Origin: Pseudomonadota bacterium
Lineage (GTDB): Bacteria > Pseudomonadota > Gammaproteobacteria > Burkholderiales > Burkholderiaceae_B
Length of the DNA: 44,616 nt
Direction: 5' to 3'
NCBI GenBank assembly: GCA_023432075.1
Contig: JAEYVD010000753.1
Coordinates: 1 to 44,616 of the forward strand
Made by a program: the position numbers and the translations under genes. The notes under the pieces were generated by a model that worked only from the letters and a program-made list of their open reading frames with translations, had not been told where the DNA came from and made no database searches. Positions 1 to 6,054 of the stretch are shown in pieces; positions within the stretch are counted from its first letter, which is position 1, and every line of letters starts with the position of its first letter.

Positions 1-151
1 GCAGAAGAAGACAGCATGAGCGGGTATCATCTGGCCTTATCCCCGGCGAATGCCAACCACGCCCCGGATGCGTAGCCAGATGAGTAGCTAGACCGGGGTT
101 TTGGAAGGCGCCACCGCCAAGAACCGCCTGAATAAACGGTCTGAAGAAAAC
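1..151. other. Left bacterial flank upstream of the original xth start
   Basis: This stretch lies left of the attL core and should be the host's own region upstream of xth. I see no convincing gene in it. A purine-rich run (GAAGAAAA, 143-150) immediately before the ATG at 152 could be the native xth ribosome-binding site. A CCCCGG/CCGGGG inverted repeat with a 25-nt loop (62-67 and 93-98) followed by TTTT is a weak terminator candidate for an unseen gene to the left. Confidence 0.5.
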
Positions 152-187
152 ATGAAACTCGCCACCTGCAAGCCCGATGCAGGTGGC
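133..187. other. attL core region at the prophage left junction
   Basis: The identity shared with the right end is ATGAAAYTNGCCACCTG (152-168), with eight contiguous identical bases, GCCACCTG, at 161-168. Bases upstream (TAAACG at 133-138) also resemble the right end (TAAACAA at 43611). GCCACCTGC (161-169) and GCAGGTGGC (179-187) form a perfect 9-bp inverted repeat spaced by 9 bp. This could be a pair of integrase core-binding sites or a hairpin. Strand exchange probably occurs within or just left of GCCACCTG; the exact overlap cannot be fixed from one junction pair. Confidence 0.75.
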
Positions 188-232
188 CCGCTGTTTCCAA
201 CCATGCACTGCCCCGCCCGCCAGCCCGCATAA
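152..232 (+). pseudogene. xth: xth 5' remnant (host start codon and first codons, cut by the prophage)
   Basis: ATG at 152 begins MKLAT, the same first five residues as the intact exonuclease III gene at 43634. Bases 152-168 match 43634-43650 at 15 of 17 positions. After GCCACCTG the sequences diverge, and the frame continues into phage DNA to a TAA at 230-232, giving a 26-residue peptide. This is the host's own xth start, separated from the rest of the gene by about 43.5 kb of prophage. The native promoter would now read into the terminator at 221-250. The assignment rests on this alignment and on the position at the phage edge. Confidence 0.8.
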
Positions 233-250
233 ACGCGGGCTGTTTTGTTT
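221..250 (+). terminator. Rho-independent terminator just inside the left phage end
   Basis: CAGCCCGC (221-228), a 6-nt loop and GCGGGCTG (235-242) form a perfect 8-bp stem followed by TTTTGTTT. In the prophage it would stop transcription coming from the host xth promoter. In circular phage DNA it would lie just after attP and end the rightward early-left transcript that finishes with the excisionase-like gene. That second role is an inference from the layout. Confidence 0.8.
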
Positions 251-289
251 CCCGGCGTTGCATGTAGTACTTTCCTGGCGACAACTCAA

Positions 290-327
290 TTTGTAGCTAG
301 GTTTGTAGCTAGGCAGCTAGCTACAAA
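290..327. repeat. Integrase arm-type sites, left cluster (TTTGTAGCTAG x3)
   Basis: TTTGTAGCTAG occurs at 290-300 and 302-312 as direct copies with a 12-bp period, and inverted (CTAGCTACAAA) at 317-327. The same 11-mer occurs twice with the same 12-bp period at 43551-43573. Short repeats on both sides of a phage core are the expected form of arm-type binding sites for the N-terminal domain of a tyrosine integrase. The left set ends 18 bp before the int start codon, so bound integrase could also repress its own gene. Confidence 0.8.
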
Positions 328-345
328 GTTTGGAGGCAGAAACGC

Positions 346-1602
346 ATGGCCAAGCGCGGCAAGAATTTGCTGGAAGACATACAGATCCGCCGGTGGGTTT
401 CGGCTGGTCAGCCGATTTCGAGGACGGACGGGGACGGGTTGACGTTCACCCTTTCTCGCGCTGGCACCGCCACCTGGGTGCTGCGATACCAGCACTTGAA
501 GCGCGCCCGGGAACTCACCATCGGGAACTACCCCGACCTGACCTTAGCGGCGGCACGCGCCCTTGCTCGCGGGCATCGTGCGTCCATCGACCAGGGGGTC
601 GATCCAGCCCTGGAGAAGCAGCGGGACAAGGCTCGGTCCGAGAAGATCTCAAATGTCCGCGCACTGGTCGCCGACTTCCGCGCCAAAAAGCTGGAAGGGC
701 TGGCCGCCGACACCATCACCTACCGGAACTGGGATCTGGACAAGGCGATCCTTCCCAAGCTGGGCGCCATACCGGTAGACCAGGTGCAACCGTCTGACGT
801 CGTGCACATGCTCACATCCACTAAGCGAACGTGGACCATCAACAAACGCGTGCTGACGACCGCCAAACAGCTATTCGCTCACGCGTGCGGCCTGCGCCTG
901 ATCGACACCAACCCAGCCGCCGGCGTCGATCTCGTATCCCTCTTGGGGCCGCGCCCACCGATCAAGCGCCGAGTCATGCTGACCGAGGCCGAGCTGCGCG
1001 GGCTGCTGGCCAAGATCGAGGACATTGGGACGGAGAACGCCCTGGCGCTGCGCATCCTGCTGGCCACCTGCGTTCGATCGGTGGAGCTGGCCAAGGCCCG
1101 ATGGGAGTATGTCGACCTGGAGCGCGGCACCTGGTGGGTGCCAGAAGAACACGTCAAGGTCCGACGCGGCTTCACTGTGCCGCTCACGCCGACCGTAACC
1201 GGCTGGTTCCGGCAACTGCTGGCCCTGGCCGGCACGTCGGAATGGGTTCTTCCCGCCCGCCATGAGCGCCGCCGCCGCAACCAGGGCGGGGACACGCACG
1301 TCGGCGAAACGACGCTCTGGGCTGCCATCCGGCGCGCCTTCGACCGCGGCGACCTGGACATCCGCCGGTTCACCCCGCACGACACGCGCAGCACGGCCAA
1401 GGGCCACATGCGAAACCTGGGCGTCAGCAACGAGATTTCAGAGCTGGCCCTGAATCACAAGCTCAAGGGGATGGAGGCGATCTACGACGTGCGAGACGAT
1501 ATTCCAGAGCGGCGAGCCGCGCTGGAGCTTTGGGCGGCCTACCTGGAGAGCTGCGCCAGCGGCAAGGACTGGAACGTCACGCCCCTGCGCGCCGCATCCT
1601 GA
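346..1602 (+). CDS. int: Tyrosine site-specific integrase
   Basis: A 418-aa protein of the P4/DUF4102-type tyrosine recombinase family that carries out phage integration and, with the excisionase, excision. The N-terminal third (about 1-100) is the arm-binding DUF4102-like domain; about 103-190 is the core-binding helical domain. The catalytic domain contains Arg244 (in TCVRSVELAKARW), Lys271, His345 and Arg348 (HDTR), His371 and the nucleophile Tyr380 (EAIYDVRD), so the active site is complete. The start at 346 is preceded by GGAGG at 332-336. The gene reads inward from attL. The arm-type repeats at 290-327 directly upstream suggest autoregulation. I saw no clear sigma-70 promoter. Confidence 0.95.
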   Translation: MAKRGKNLLEDIQIRRWVSAGQPISRTDGDGLTFTLSRAGTATWVLRYQHLKRARELTIGNYPDLTLAAARALARGHRASIDQGVDPALEKQRDKARSEKISNVRALVADFRAKKLEGLAADTITYRNWDLDKAILPKLGAIPVDQVQPSDVVHMLTSTKRTWTINKRVLTTAKQLFAHACGLRLIDTNPAAGVDLVSLLGPRPPIKRRVMLTEAELRGLLAKIEDIGTENALALRILLATCVRSVELAKARWEYVDLERGTWWVPEEHVKVRRGFTVPLTPTVTGWFRQLLALAGTSEWVLPARHERRRRNQGGDTHVGETTLWAAIRRAFDRGDLDIRRFTPHDTRSTAKGHMRNLGVSNEISELALNHKLKGMEAIYDVRDDIPERRAALELWAAYLESCASGKDWNVTPLRAAS

Positions 1603-1613
1603 CCGGAGACAGC

Positions 1614-1832
1614 ATGAACGATAACGGAATCCTGGAACAGGTCGGCGGGCAGTACGTCGCCGCGGCCATCAAGACGCTGCCGCCAGCCGTCACGGCAGAG
1701 GACCGCGATCACTTCGTGGAAATCGACGCCGGCCATGCCGGCCGGGTCCGGCTCACCTTCCGCAAACAGAAGGCCAAGCGCGGCAAGTTCAGTCACTGGT
1801 TTTGGCAGGCCAAGCGGGCGGATCCGGCATGA
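1614..1832 (+). CDS. Small hypothetical protein downstream of int
   Basis: A 72-aa basic protein that I do not recognise. ATG at 1614 is preceded by GGAG (1605-1608) and lies 11 nt after the int stop, so it is probably cotranscribed with int. The C-terminal half is rich in Lys, Arg and aromatics (FRKQKAKRGKFSHWFWQAKR), which would suit nucleic-acid or membrane contact. Its stop overlaps the next start (ATGA at 1829-1832), so the two small genes are translationally coupled. No function is assigned. Confidence 0.7.
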   Translation: MNDNGILEQVGGQYVAAAIKTLPPAVTAEDRDHFVEIDAGHAGRVRLTFRKQKAKRGKFSHWFWQAKRADPA

Positions 1833-2101
1833 GCGACTACATCAACACACCGCCAGTCAAGGAAATCTGGCTGCGCGCGCTGCCGGCGCTCAAGGGCGTC
1901 AAGAACGGCGACTATCTGACGCTGGACCTGCTGCGCGCGGCCTTCGGGCTGGACCTGGGCCGGAAGCTGCAGGATGTCCTGGCCGCCGGCGAGCGCGACG
2001 GGCTGCTGATCGTCGACCGCGGCGCGGTGCCCACCACCTACCGGGCGACGTCCATCCTGGAATGGGGCGTGCGGGCGCAGAAGGAAGACGGGGAAGAGTA
2101 A
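1829..2101 (+). CDS. Small hypothetical protein, possibly winged-helix-like
   Basis: A 90-aa protein starting inside the ATGA overlap with the previous gene. Residues about 25-75 (KNGDYLTLDLLRAAFGL, then a Gly-Asp turn and hydrophobic strands ending in TSILEW) could form a small helix-turn-helix or winged-helix fold, but this is only a visual impression. It closes the int transcript; a new promoter begins a few bases downstream at about 2109. It could be an excisionase or a modulator of integration by position, but there is no direct evidence. Confidence 0.7.
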   Translation: MSDYINTPPVKEIWLRALPALKGVKNGDYLTLDLLRAAFGLDLGRKLQDVLAAGERDGLLIVDRGAVPTTYRATSILEWGVRAQKEDGEE

Positions 2102-2108
2102 AAAAGGC

Positions 2109-2137
2109 TTGTTGGATAGCGCATAATGCGCTATTAT
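2109..2137 (+). promoter_or_regulatory. Promoter with a palindromic operator in its spacer
   Basis: TTGTTG (2109-2114), a 17-bp spacer and TATTAT (2132-2137) fit a sigma-70 promoter. The 19-bp perfect palindrome ATAGCGCATAATGCGCTAT (2116-2134) fills the spacer and touches the -10. TGGATAGCGCA is repeated directly at 2113-2123 and 2146-2156. A repressor bound here would block RNA polymerase. The HTH protein encoded at 2404 is the obvious candidate ligand (inference). Confidence 0.65.
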
Positions 2138-2191
2138 TCTGTACATGGATAGCGCAGCCCGCGCAGTCCGAAATCCCGAAAGGACGACGAA

Positions 2192-2371
2192 ATGGAAAAG
2201 ACCTTGGACACCATCAAGACCGAAGCGGAAATCGCAAAGCTGATGGCCGAGACCAGCAAGCTGAACGCGGAAGCCGCCAAGATGATCCGCGAACGTGCCT
2301 GGTATCCCATGGTGATGATCGCCGCAGCATTCACCACCGGCGCGGCCCTTGCAAAAGTGATGATCGGATAA
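2192..2371 (+). CDS. Small coiled-coil/transmembrane protein
   Basis: A 59-aa protein. Residues 1-36 are charged and heptad-like (KTEAEIAKLMAETSKLNAEA), consistent with an amphipathic or coiled-coil helix. Residues about 38-58 (WYPMVMIAAAFTTGAALAKV) form one hydrophobic segment ending two residues before the stop, so a tail-anchored inner-membrane protein is likely. It starts at 2192 after AAAGGACG and is the first gene of the promoter at 2109-2137. A rho-independent terminator follows directly. I do not recognise the family; exclusion or lysis roles would fit such an architecture but are not shown. Confidence 0.7.
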   Translation: MEKTLDTIKTEAEIAKLMAETSKLNAEAAKMIRERAWYPMVMIAAAFTTGAALAKVMIG

Positions 2372-2377
2372 CCAAGG

Positions 2378-2400
2378 AACCCGCCGAAAGGCGGGTTTTT
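2378..2400 (+). terminator. Rho-independent terminator between the membrane and HTH genes
   Basis: AACCCGCC (2378-2385), a GAAA tetraloop and GGCGGGTT (2390-2397) are followed by TTTTT in total. The next gene starts only four bases later at 2404, and its only Shine-Dalgarno-like bases (GGCGGG) lie in the 3' arm of the hairpin. Read-through and ribosome access to the HTH gene may therefore be coupled. Confidence 0.8.
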
Positions 2401-2403
2401 CAT

Positions 2404-2667
2404 ATGGACTACGTACCCCCTACCCCGGCCAATCTCCAGGCCCTAAAGAACGAGCTTGGCTACACGGGCAAGCAAATGGCCGCGCTCGCGTGCGTCGGAG
2501 AACAGCACTGGCGCAAGTACACGGGCGGCGCTGATCCAAAGGACATGCCGTACCCGAACCTGTTTCATCTAGCTGCCGTGCTGGAACTGAAGCCGGAAGA
2601 CTTGGCCCGTATCCACGCGCGCATGCAGTCCATCGGCGCGACGATAGCTGACGCCCAGGAAGCGTAG
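2404..2667 (+). CDS. Small HTH transcriptional regulator
   Basis: An 87-aa protein with an XRE-like helix-turn-helix in residues about 7-50 (NLQALKNELGYTGKQMAALA, then the recognition-helix region GEQHWRKYTGG). It starts right after a terminator hairpin that contains its probable ribosome-binding site, so its level is likely low and set by read-through. The palindrome at 2116-2134 upstream of the module would be a natural operator. The downstream Rz1 gene converges on it with a 26-bp gap. It is clearly distinct from the CI repressor at 33246. Its regulatory role is inferred. Confidence 0.7.
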   Translation: MDYVPPTPANLQALKNELGYTGKQMAALACVGEQHWRKYTGGADPKDMPYPNLFHLAAVLELKPEDLARIHARMQSIGATIADAQEA

Positions 2668-2693
2668 CGCTCGGTGCATCCCTGTTCCGGCCA

Positions 2694-2936
2694 TCACTTG
2701 GGCCACGCATCAACCACGGCGCGATGCCGCGCCGAGCATTCCCCATACCGGAGCGCCAGCGCCATGTAGCTGCGCGCGAAGTCGTCCCAGCTATGGCTTG
2801 TCACCTCCGGCACCGGCGGGCACAGCTGGGCCAGGTTGGCGGGCAGTATTGGCCAGGCGGCCGGCGTCGTTGATGTGCTGCAGCCGCTCAGCATCAAGGC
2901 GGCAGCCAGCAGGCAAAGGGGTCTGAACTTCGACAC
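2694..2936 (-). CDS. Rz1: Rz1-like outer-membrane spanin lipoprotein
   Basis: An 80-aa lipoprotein. The N-terminus has a charged head, a hydrophobic run and a lipobox LSGC (Cys19), followed by a Pro-rich region typical of o-spanins (PAAWPILPANLAQLCPPVPE). It starts inside the Rz gene in another frame, the classic overlapping Rz/Rz1 arrangement. After endolysin action it pairs with Rz in the periplasm to fuse the inner and outer membranes. It is the last gene of the late operon. I do not see a clear terminator between it and the convergent HTH gene. Confidence 0.85.
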   Translation of the reverse strand: MSKFRPLCLLAAALMLSGCSTSTTPAAWPILPANLAQLCPPVPEVTSHSWDDFARSYMALALRYGECSARHRAVVDAWPK

Positions 2937-3192
2937 GGGTGTACCTTTCGATGGTTTTGGGCTCGGCGTCCCGCAGCGCTTGCAGGGCGTCTTCCAGGGT
3001 GGTCGACACCCCAGCCAGCCGCGCGGTCTGAGTCTTGAACTCGGTCAGCTCGGTCAGTGTGTGGTCGGCATTCGCCTTAGCGACGCCGGCCTGATATTGG
3101 CTGGCGCCATACCAGCGCACGCCGAAGACGAGGGCAGCGAGCGCTGCCGCGCCGATCAGGTATGGCAGCGCCGCGCGCAGGAGCGGATTCAT
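2791..3192 (-). CDS. Rz: Rz-like inner-membrane spanin
   Basis: A 133-aa protein with one N-terminal membrane anchor (about residues 9-27, PYLIGAAALAALVFGVRWYG) and a long periplasmic helical region (about 35-95) suited to a coiled coil. This matches the i-spanin architecture. The C-terminus is Pro/Gly-rich and its coding region contains the start of Rz1 in another frame. Its start overlaps the stop of the endolysin gene (ATGA at 3189-3192). Together with Rz1 it should complete host lysis. Confidence 0.85.
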   Translation of the reverse strand: MNPLLRAALPYLIGAAALAALVFGVRWYGASQYQAGVAKANADHTLTELTEFKTQTARLAGVSTTLEDALQALRDAEPKTIERYTRVEVQTPLPAGCRLDAERLQHINDAGRLANTARQPGPAVPAGAGGDKP

Positions 3193-3689
3193 CGTGTCAC
3201 CTCGGCCAGCGCCCGCGCGTAATAGCCCGGCCAGGTCTCCGGATGCGGCTTGCCCGGTCGCCAGGTGCGCAGGTACAGAGCCCAGGCCCCCCGTTCATCG
3301 CCGACCGCAGGCAGCCGGCCGGGGTCGCTCCACAGCAGCAGGCGCGCCAGGCCGGCCGCCAGCACGTCGTCGTTCTCGATGGCATCCCAGATAGCGGCGT
3401 CGCGCGCCGGCACGCCCCGGGCTTGGTAGAGCTGCGCGGCTGCGGCACGGCTGGCGGCATGCAGCCGGACTCCATGTACCATCCCGCCGCCTTGCTCGGC
3501 CTGCCAGAAGCTCTTGGCCGGCCCAGTCGGGCGCGGCGGGTTGCCCACGAGCTGGCGGCGATGCTCGAAGCGAGATTCTTGCAGCCCGATCGCCAGCAGC
3601 ATGATGCGCGCCTCGGGGGTGTCCATCCTGGCAGGCAGCAGCGCTAAGGCCGGGTCGATGCCGGCTGCGATGATTTCGGATAGCGTCAT
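3189..3689 (-). CDS. Endolysin, lysozyme/transglycosylase-like
   Basis: A 166-aa protein with a lysozyme-superfamily signature, LLAIGLQESRF, in which Glu38 is the candidate catalytic acid, followed by a Gly-rich segment (FWQAEQGGGMVHGV). The rest is helical and ends in WPGYYARALAEVTR. There is no signal peptide, so export through a holin is expected. It sits between the holin-like gene (ATGA overlap at 3686-3689) and Rz, the canonical endolysin place. The exact glycosidase family is uncertain; the catalytic call rests on the local motif and the cassette context. Confidence 0.75.
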   Translation of the reverse strand: MTLSEIIAAGIDPALALLPARMDTPEARIMLLAIGLQESRFEHRRQLVGNPPRPTGPAKSFWQAEQGGGMVHGVRLHAASRAAAAQLYQARGVPARDAAIWDAIENDDVLAAGLARLLLWSDPGRLPAVGDERGAWALYLRTWRPGKPHPETWPGYYARALAEVTR

Positions 3690-3964
3690 TGCTTGGGGCT
3701 CCTGATGTGCTTTGCCGTCACGGCAGCCACGTAGAAAGCGGCCGAGGCCGCGAGCGCAGCGTCTCCCGCGCTGGCCCAGCCCGCCACGAAGATGCGGCAG
3801 GCCGCGCCCGTCGCCGTCAGGCAGACGGCGGACAGGCCGATCCGCTCGAGCGTTGTGTCCTTGATGCCGCGCGCGAAGACCGCCAGGCCAGCGCCGCCGG
3901 CCACCACCAGCCAGCAGACGAAAGCCAGCACCGCCCACAAGGTGAGATAGATGGTGCCGTCCAT
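3686..3964 (-). CDS. Holin-like membrane protein (second of the cassette)
   Basis: A 92-aa protein with three predicted hydrophobic segments (about residues 6-30, 42-58 and 65-82) and a short basic C-terminus (KHIRSPKQ), a size and topology usual for phage holins. It directly precedes the endolysin with an ATGA overlap. It could be the holin, with the gene upstream as an antiholin or second holin. Sequence alone does not decide which protein makes the lethal hole. Confidence 0.65.
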   Translation of the reverse strand: MDGTIYLTLWAVLAFVCWLVVAGGAGLAVFARGIKDTTLERIGLSAVCLTATGAACRIFVAGWASAGDAALAASAAFYVAAVTAKHIRSPKQ

Positions 3965-3965
3965 G

Positions 3966-4274
3966 TCACGCCCCTTTGCCGCGCACGCGATCCAGAACTG
4001 CTTGCCACAGAGCGCCGATGGGCGCCTCCTGCACGGCCTGCCACATGCGCGACATGATCGCCATGCCCAGGAATCCGCAAAGGAAGCCGGAAAGACCCTC
4101 GGGAATGCCGAGGAACTGCGCCAACCACGGCGACCCGTAATAGGCCAAAACAGCGCCGGTGGCCGCCATGCTGGCTTTGGCCGTACGGGATCCTTGCAGG
4201 AACCGCATGGACACCATCGCGCCGATGACGCCGGCCAGCTTTGCCGCGAAGGCGTCGAAGTCTTGGATATTCAA
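3966..4274 (-). CDS. Holin-like membrane protein (first of the cassette)
   Basis: A 102-aa protein beginning MNIQDFDAFAAKLAGVIGAM, with hydrophobic helices at about residues 10-25, 35-55 and 60-80 and a basic C-terminus (DRVRGKGA). It resembles LydA-like phage holins (holin superfamily III), which share this N-terminal pattern. It starts the lysis cassette proper, just after the opposite-strand SGNH gene. Two adjacent holin-type proteins suggest a holin/antiholin pair. The family call is from memory of the pattern. Confidence 0.7.
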   Translation of the reverse strand: MNIQDFDAFAAKLAGVIGAMVSMRFLQGSRTAKASMAATGAVLAYYGSPWLAQFLGIPEGLSGFLCGFLGMAIMSRMWQAVQEAPIGALWQAVLDRVRGKGA

Positions 4275-4368
4275 TCCCGTCCCCTATAGACGTAAAAATG
4301 GCCGCTATGCGACCAGTGGGTGTTTTCAGCGTCCCATACAATGCGGACTTTCAAATCGGAGAGTTGCA

Positions 4369-5181
4369 GTGCATCGAGCGAAGGCCGTCCTGTCGTGCAT
4401 CCTATTGATAGGGGCATTTCTGTTTTCGGCGCCATCACCGGCCGTCGACCTGGACGCCAAGCATCGGATTGCGGCGGCCATCCGCGATGGTCAGCCGGTG
4501 CGCATAGCCCTGGTGGGCGATAGCGTCGCCTGGGGCTCGGCCGCATGGCCCTGGGATTCCCCGCAGCACAACAGCATCTCCCCGTTGGAAACTGGCCCCG
4601 ACGACCCTCGGTGGACGACGTACGCCAACCAGTTCCGCGCCTACCTCAAAAAGAAGAATCCCGCGTCTGACGTGGCGAACCTGTCAAAGGGCGGCTACAC
4701 GTCTGCCCGGCACCTGAAGGAGCGAACCATCGACGAACTGGCGCGGCGAGGCGGCGCCGACGTGGTAATCATCGTGCTGGGGATCAACGACGCGTTTTCG
4801 GGGAGCGTCTCGCCGGATGAGTACAGGGCGAATCTGATGAAGCTCATCGACCAGGTGCAAGCCATCGGCGCGGCTCCTGTGCTGATGAAGGAAAACGCCA
4901 TCTTCGACAAGCTGATCGGCTACCCTGATACCGAAGGCCACGTCGTGTACAAGCGGCGCTACCTCGATCAGCTGGACGATATCGCCCGCGAACGCGGCCT
5001 TGGGCCTGTAATCGACGCCTGGACGCCCTTCAATGACCAGTTCGAGAAAAAGGGCTTTGCCGAGTCTGGCCTGATGACCCACCTAGACCAGACCGGCAAA
5101 GACGCAGTGAACGCGTGGCACCCGGGCCAAACTGGCCACGACCTTTATCTGGATGTGCTGATCGCCTATTTCACGCCGTAG
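4369..5181 (+). CDS. Secreted SGNH/GDSL hydrolase (moron)
   Basis: A 270-aa protein starting at GTG 4369 after GGAGAG (4358-4363). Residues 1-26 form a signal peptide (basic start, hydrophobic core, SAPSPAV), so the enzyme should reach the periplasm or beyond. SGNH blocks are present: block I VGDSVAWGS with Ser52, a Gly in SKGGY (108-109), block III GIND with Asn140 and block V WHPGQTG with His251. An esterase or deacetylase acting on cell-surface polysaccharide or peptidoglycan fits. It is transcribed against the late operon between tail and lysis genes, as expected for a lysogenic-conversion gene. Its promoter is uncertain (TTGGAT 4263-4268/TATAGA 4285-4290, or TACAAT at 4337-4342). Confidence 0.8.
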   Translation: MHRAKAVLSCILLIGAFLFSAPSPAVDLDAKHRIAAAIRDGQPVRIALVGDSVAWGSAAWPWDSPQHNSISPLETGPDDPRWTTYANQFRAYLKKKNPASDVANLSKGGYTSARHLKERTIDELARRGGADVVIIVLGINDAFSGSVSPDEYRANLMKLIDQVQAIGAAPVLMKENAIFDKLIGYPDTEGHVVYKRRYLDQLDDIARERGLGPVIDAWTPFNDQFEKKGFAESGLMTHLDQTGKDAVNAWHPGQTGHDLYLDVLIAYFTP

Positions 5182-5184
5182 GCA

Positions 5185-5802
5185 TCACAGCATGTACCCG
5201 TGTGCCTGCATCTCCTGCCGCAGGTAGGGTTCCAGCGCCAGATGGCCAGCCTCGTTCAGATGCAGCCCGTCTGCGAAATGAGCAGGTGTCAGAGGTGCTT
5301 GATAGCCTCGGATGAATTTCGCCCCCTCCTGCGAGCAGATGTCGGCAATGAAGGAGCCCCACTCCACGATGTTCCACACTCCGTCGGCCTTTGTGACTCC
5401 CGTGGCGCCGTTGGCCCGCCAAAGCGGGGTGACGCCTACAACTTTCAGACCCTTCACCACCGCTGCACGTACCAAACCTCGGTAGGAGGCGACGAACTCT
5501 GTCCCGCTAACGGCCGGGGACGCCCAGTCGTTTGTGCCCAGCGTGATAACCAAGCCAGTCGCGGGGGCCGGGCCCGAAACGCGCATGATGGTGGAGAAAT
5601 TCGACACCCATCCCATATTTGGGTCGCTTCCATCGGCCACGCGGGCGCCACCCCACGAGAGGTTGTGGATGACGGAACCGGTGTTCTTGGCCAGGTTCAC
5701 CACCGTCAAGTTCGTTCCCGGCACTCGAATCGGTCCTGGTGCCTCATACACTGCTGCGTGGATCGAATCCCCCAGCCAAATCCACCGTTCTCCTGCTGCC
5801 AT
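5185..5802 (-). CDS. SGNH hydrolase-like, probable virion tail protein
   Basis: A 205-aa protein with SGNH blocks: WLGDSI (Ser13), SWGGAR (Gly51-52), LGTNDW (Asn91) and DGLHLNEAGH (Asp178, His181). Unlike the convergent SGNH gene next to it, it has no signal peptide and lies in the late operon just after the tail fibre, so it is more likely built into the tail as a receptor- or polysaccharide-modifying enzyme. The two stop codons are only a few bases apart. Little sequence is shared beyond the motifs. Substrate unknown. Confidence 0.75.
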   Translation of the reverse strand: MAAGERWIWLGDSIHAAVYEAPGPIRVPGTNLTVVNLAKNTGSVIHNLSWGGARVADGSDPNMGWVSNFSTIMRVSGPAPATGLVITLGTNDWASPAVSGTEFVASYRGLVRAAVVKGLKVVGVTPLWRANGATGVTKADGVWNIVEWGSFIADICSQEGAKFIRGYQAPLTPAHFADGLHLNEAGHLALEPYLRQEMQAHGYML

Positions 5803-5840
5803 GCTTTCCTCCTTCGGTAACGGCGATTAAGCCGGCGCGC

Positions 5841-6041
5841 CTACGCCGCAGCCTTGGGCGTCGGTTCGGGAAATAACGGTTTCACCCCTTCGGGCAGAGA
5901 TTCCCAATATTCAGCCCATCGAGCGTCGTCGGTCCGAATCACGGTAGTCGGTTTCTGACCGGCCAATTCTTGCGGGCAGCCGAAGGCCGCGACGATCGTC
6001 TTTTCGCTGGCGCCCGCAAACAATACGTGGATTTCGTTCAT
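5841..6041 (-). CDS. Small protein after the tail fibre
   Basis: A 66-aa protein. I chose ATG 6041, preceded on its strand by GGGGCGGG. An in-frame ATG at 6071 would overlap the end of the fibre gene and add an unlikely tail. It begins MNEIHVLFAGASEKTIVAAF and ends in a Pro-rich stretch. The position immediately after a fibre gene suggests a fibre-assembly or tail-associated role, but no family is recognised. Confidence 0.6.
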   Translation of the reverse strand: MNEIHVLFAGASEKTIVAAFGCPQELAGQKPTTVIRTDDARWAEYWESLPEGVKPLFPEPTPKAAA

Positions 6042-6054
6042 ACCCGCCCCGTCT

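Noticed and set aside
84..91. GTAGCTAG in the left host flank as another arm-type site
   Set aside because: It matches only 9 of 11 bases when extended and lies outside the phage, beyond the core; chance similarity is likelier.
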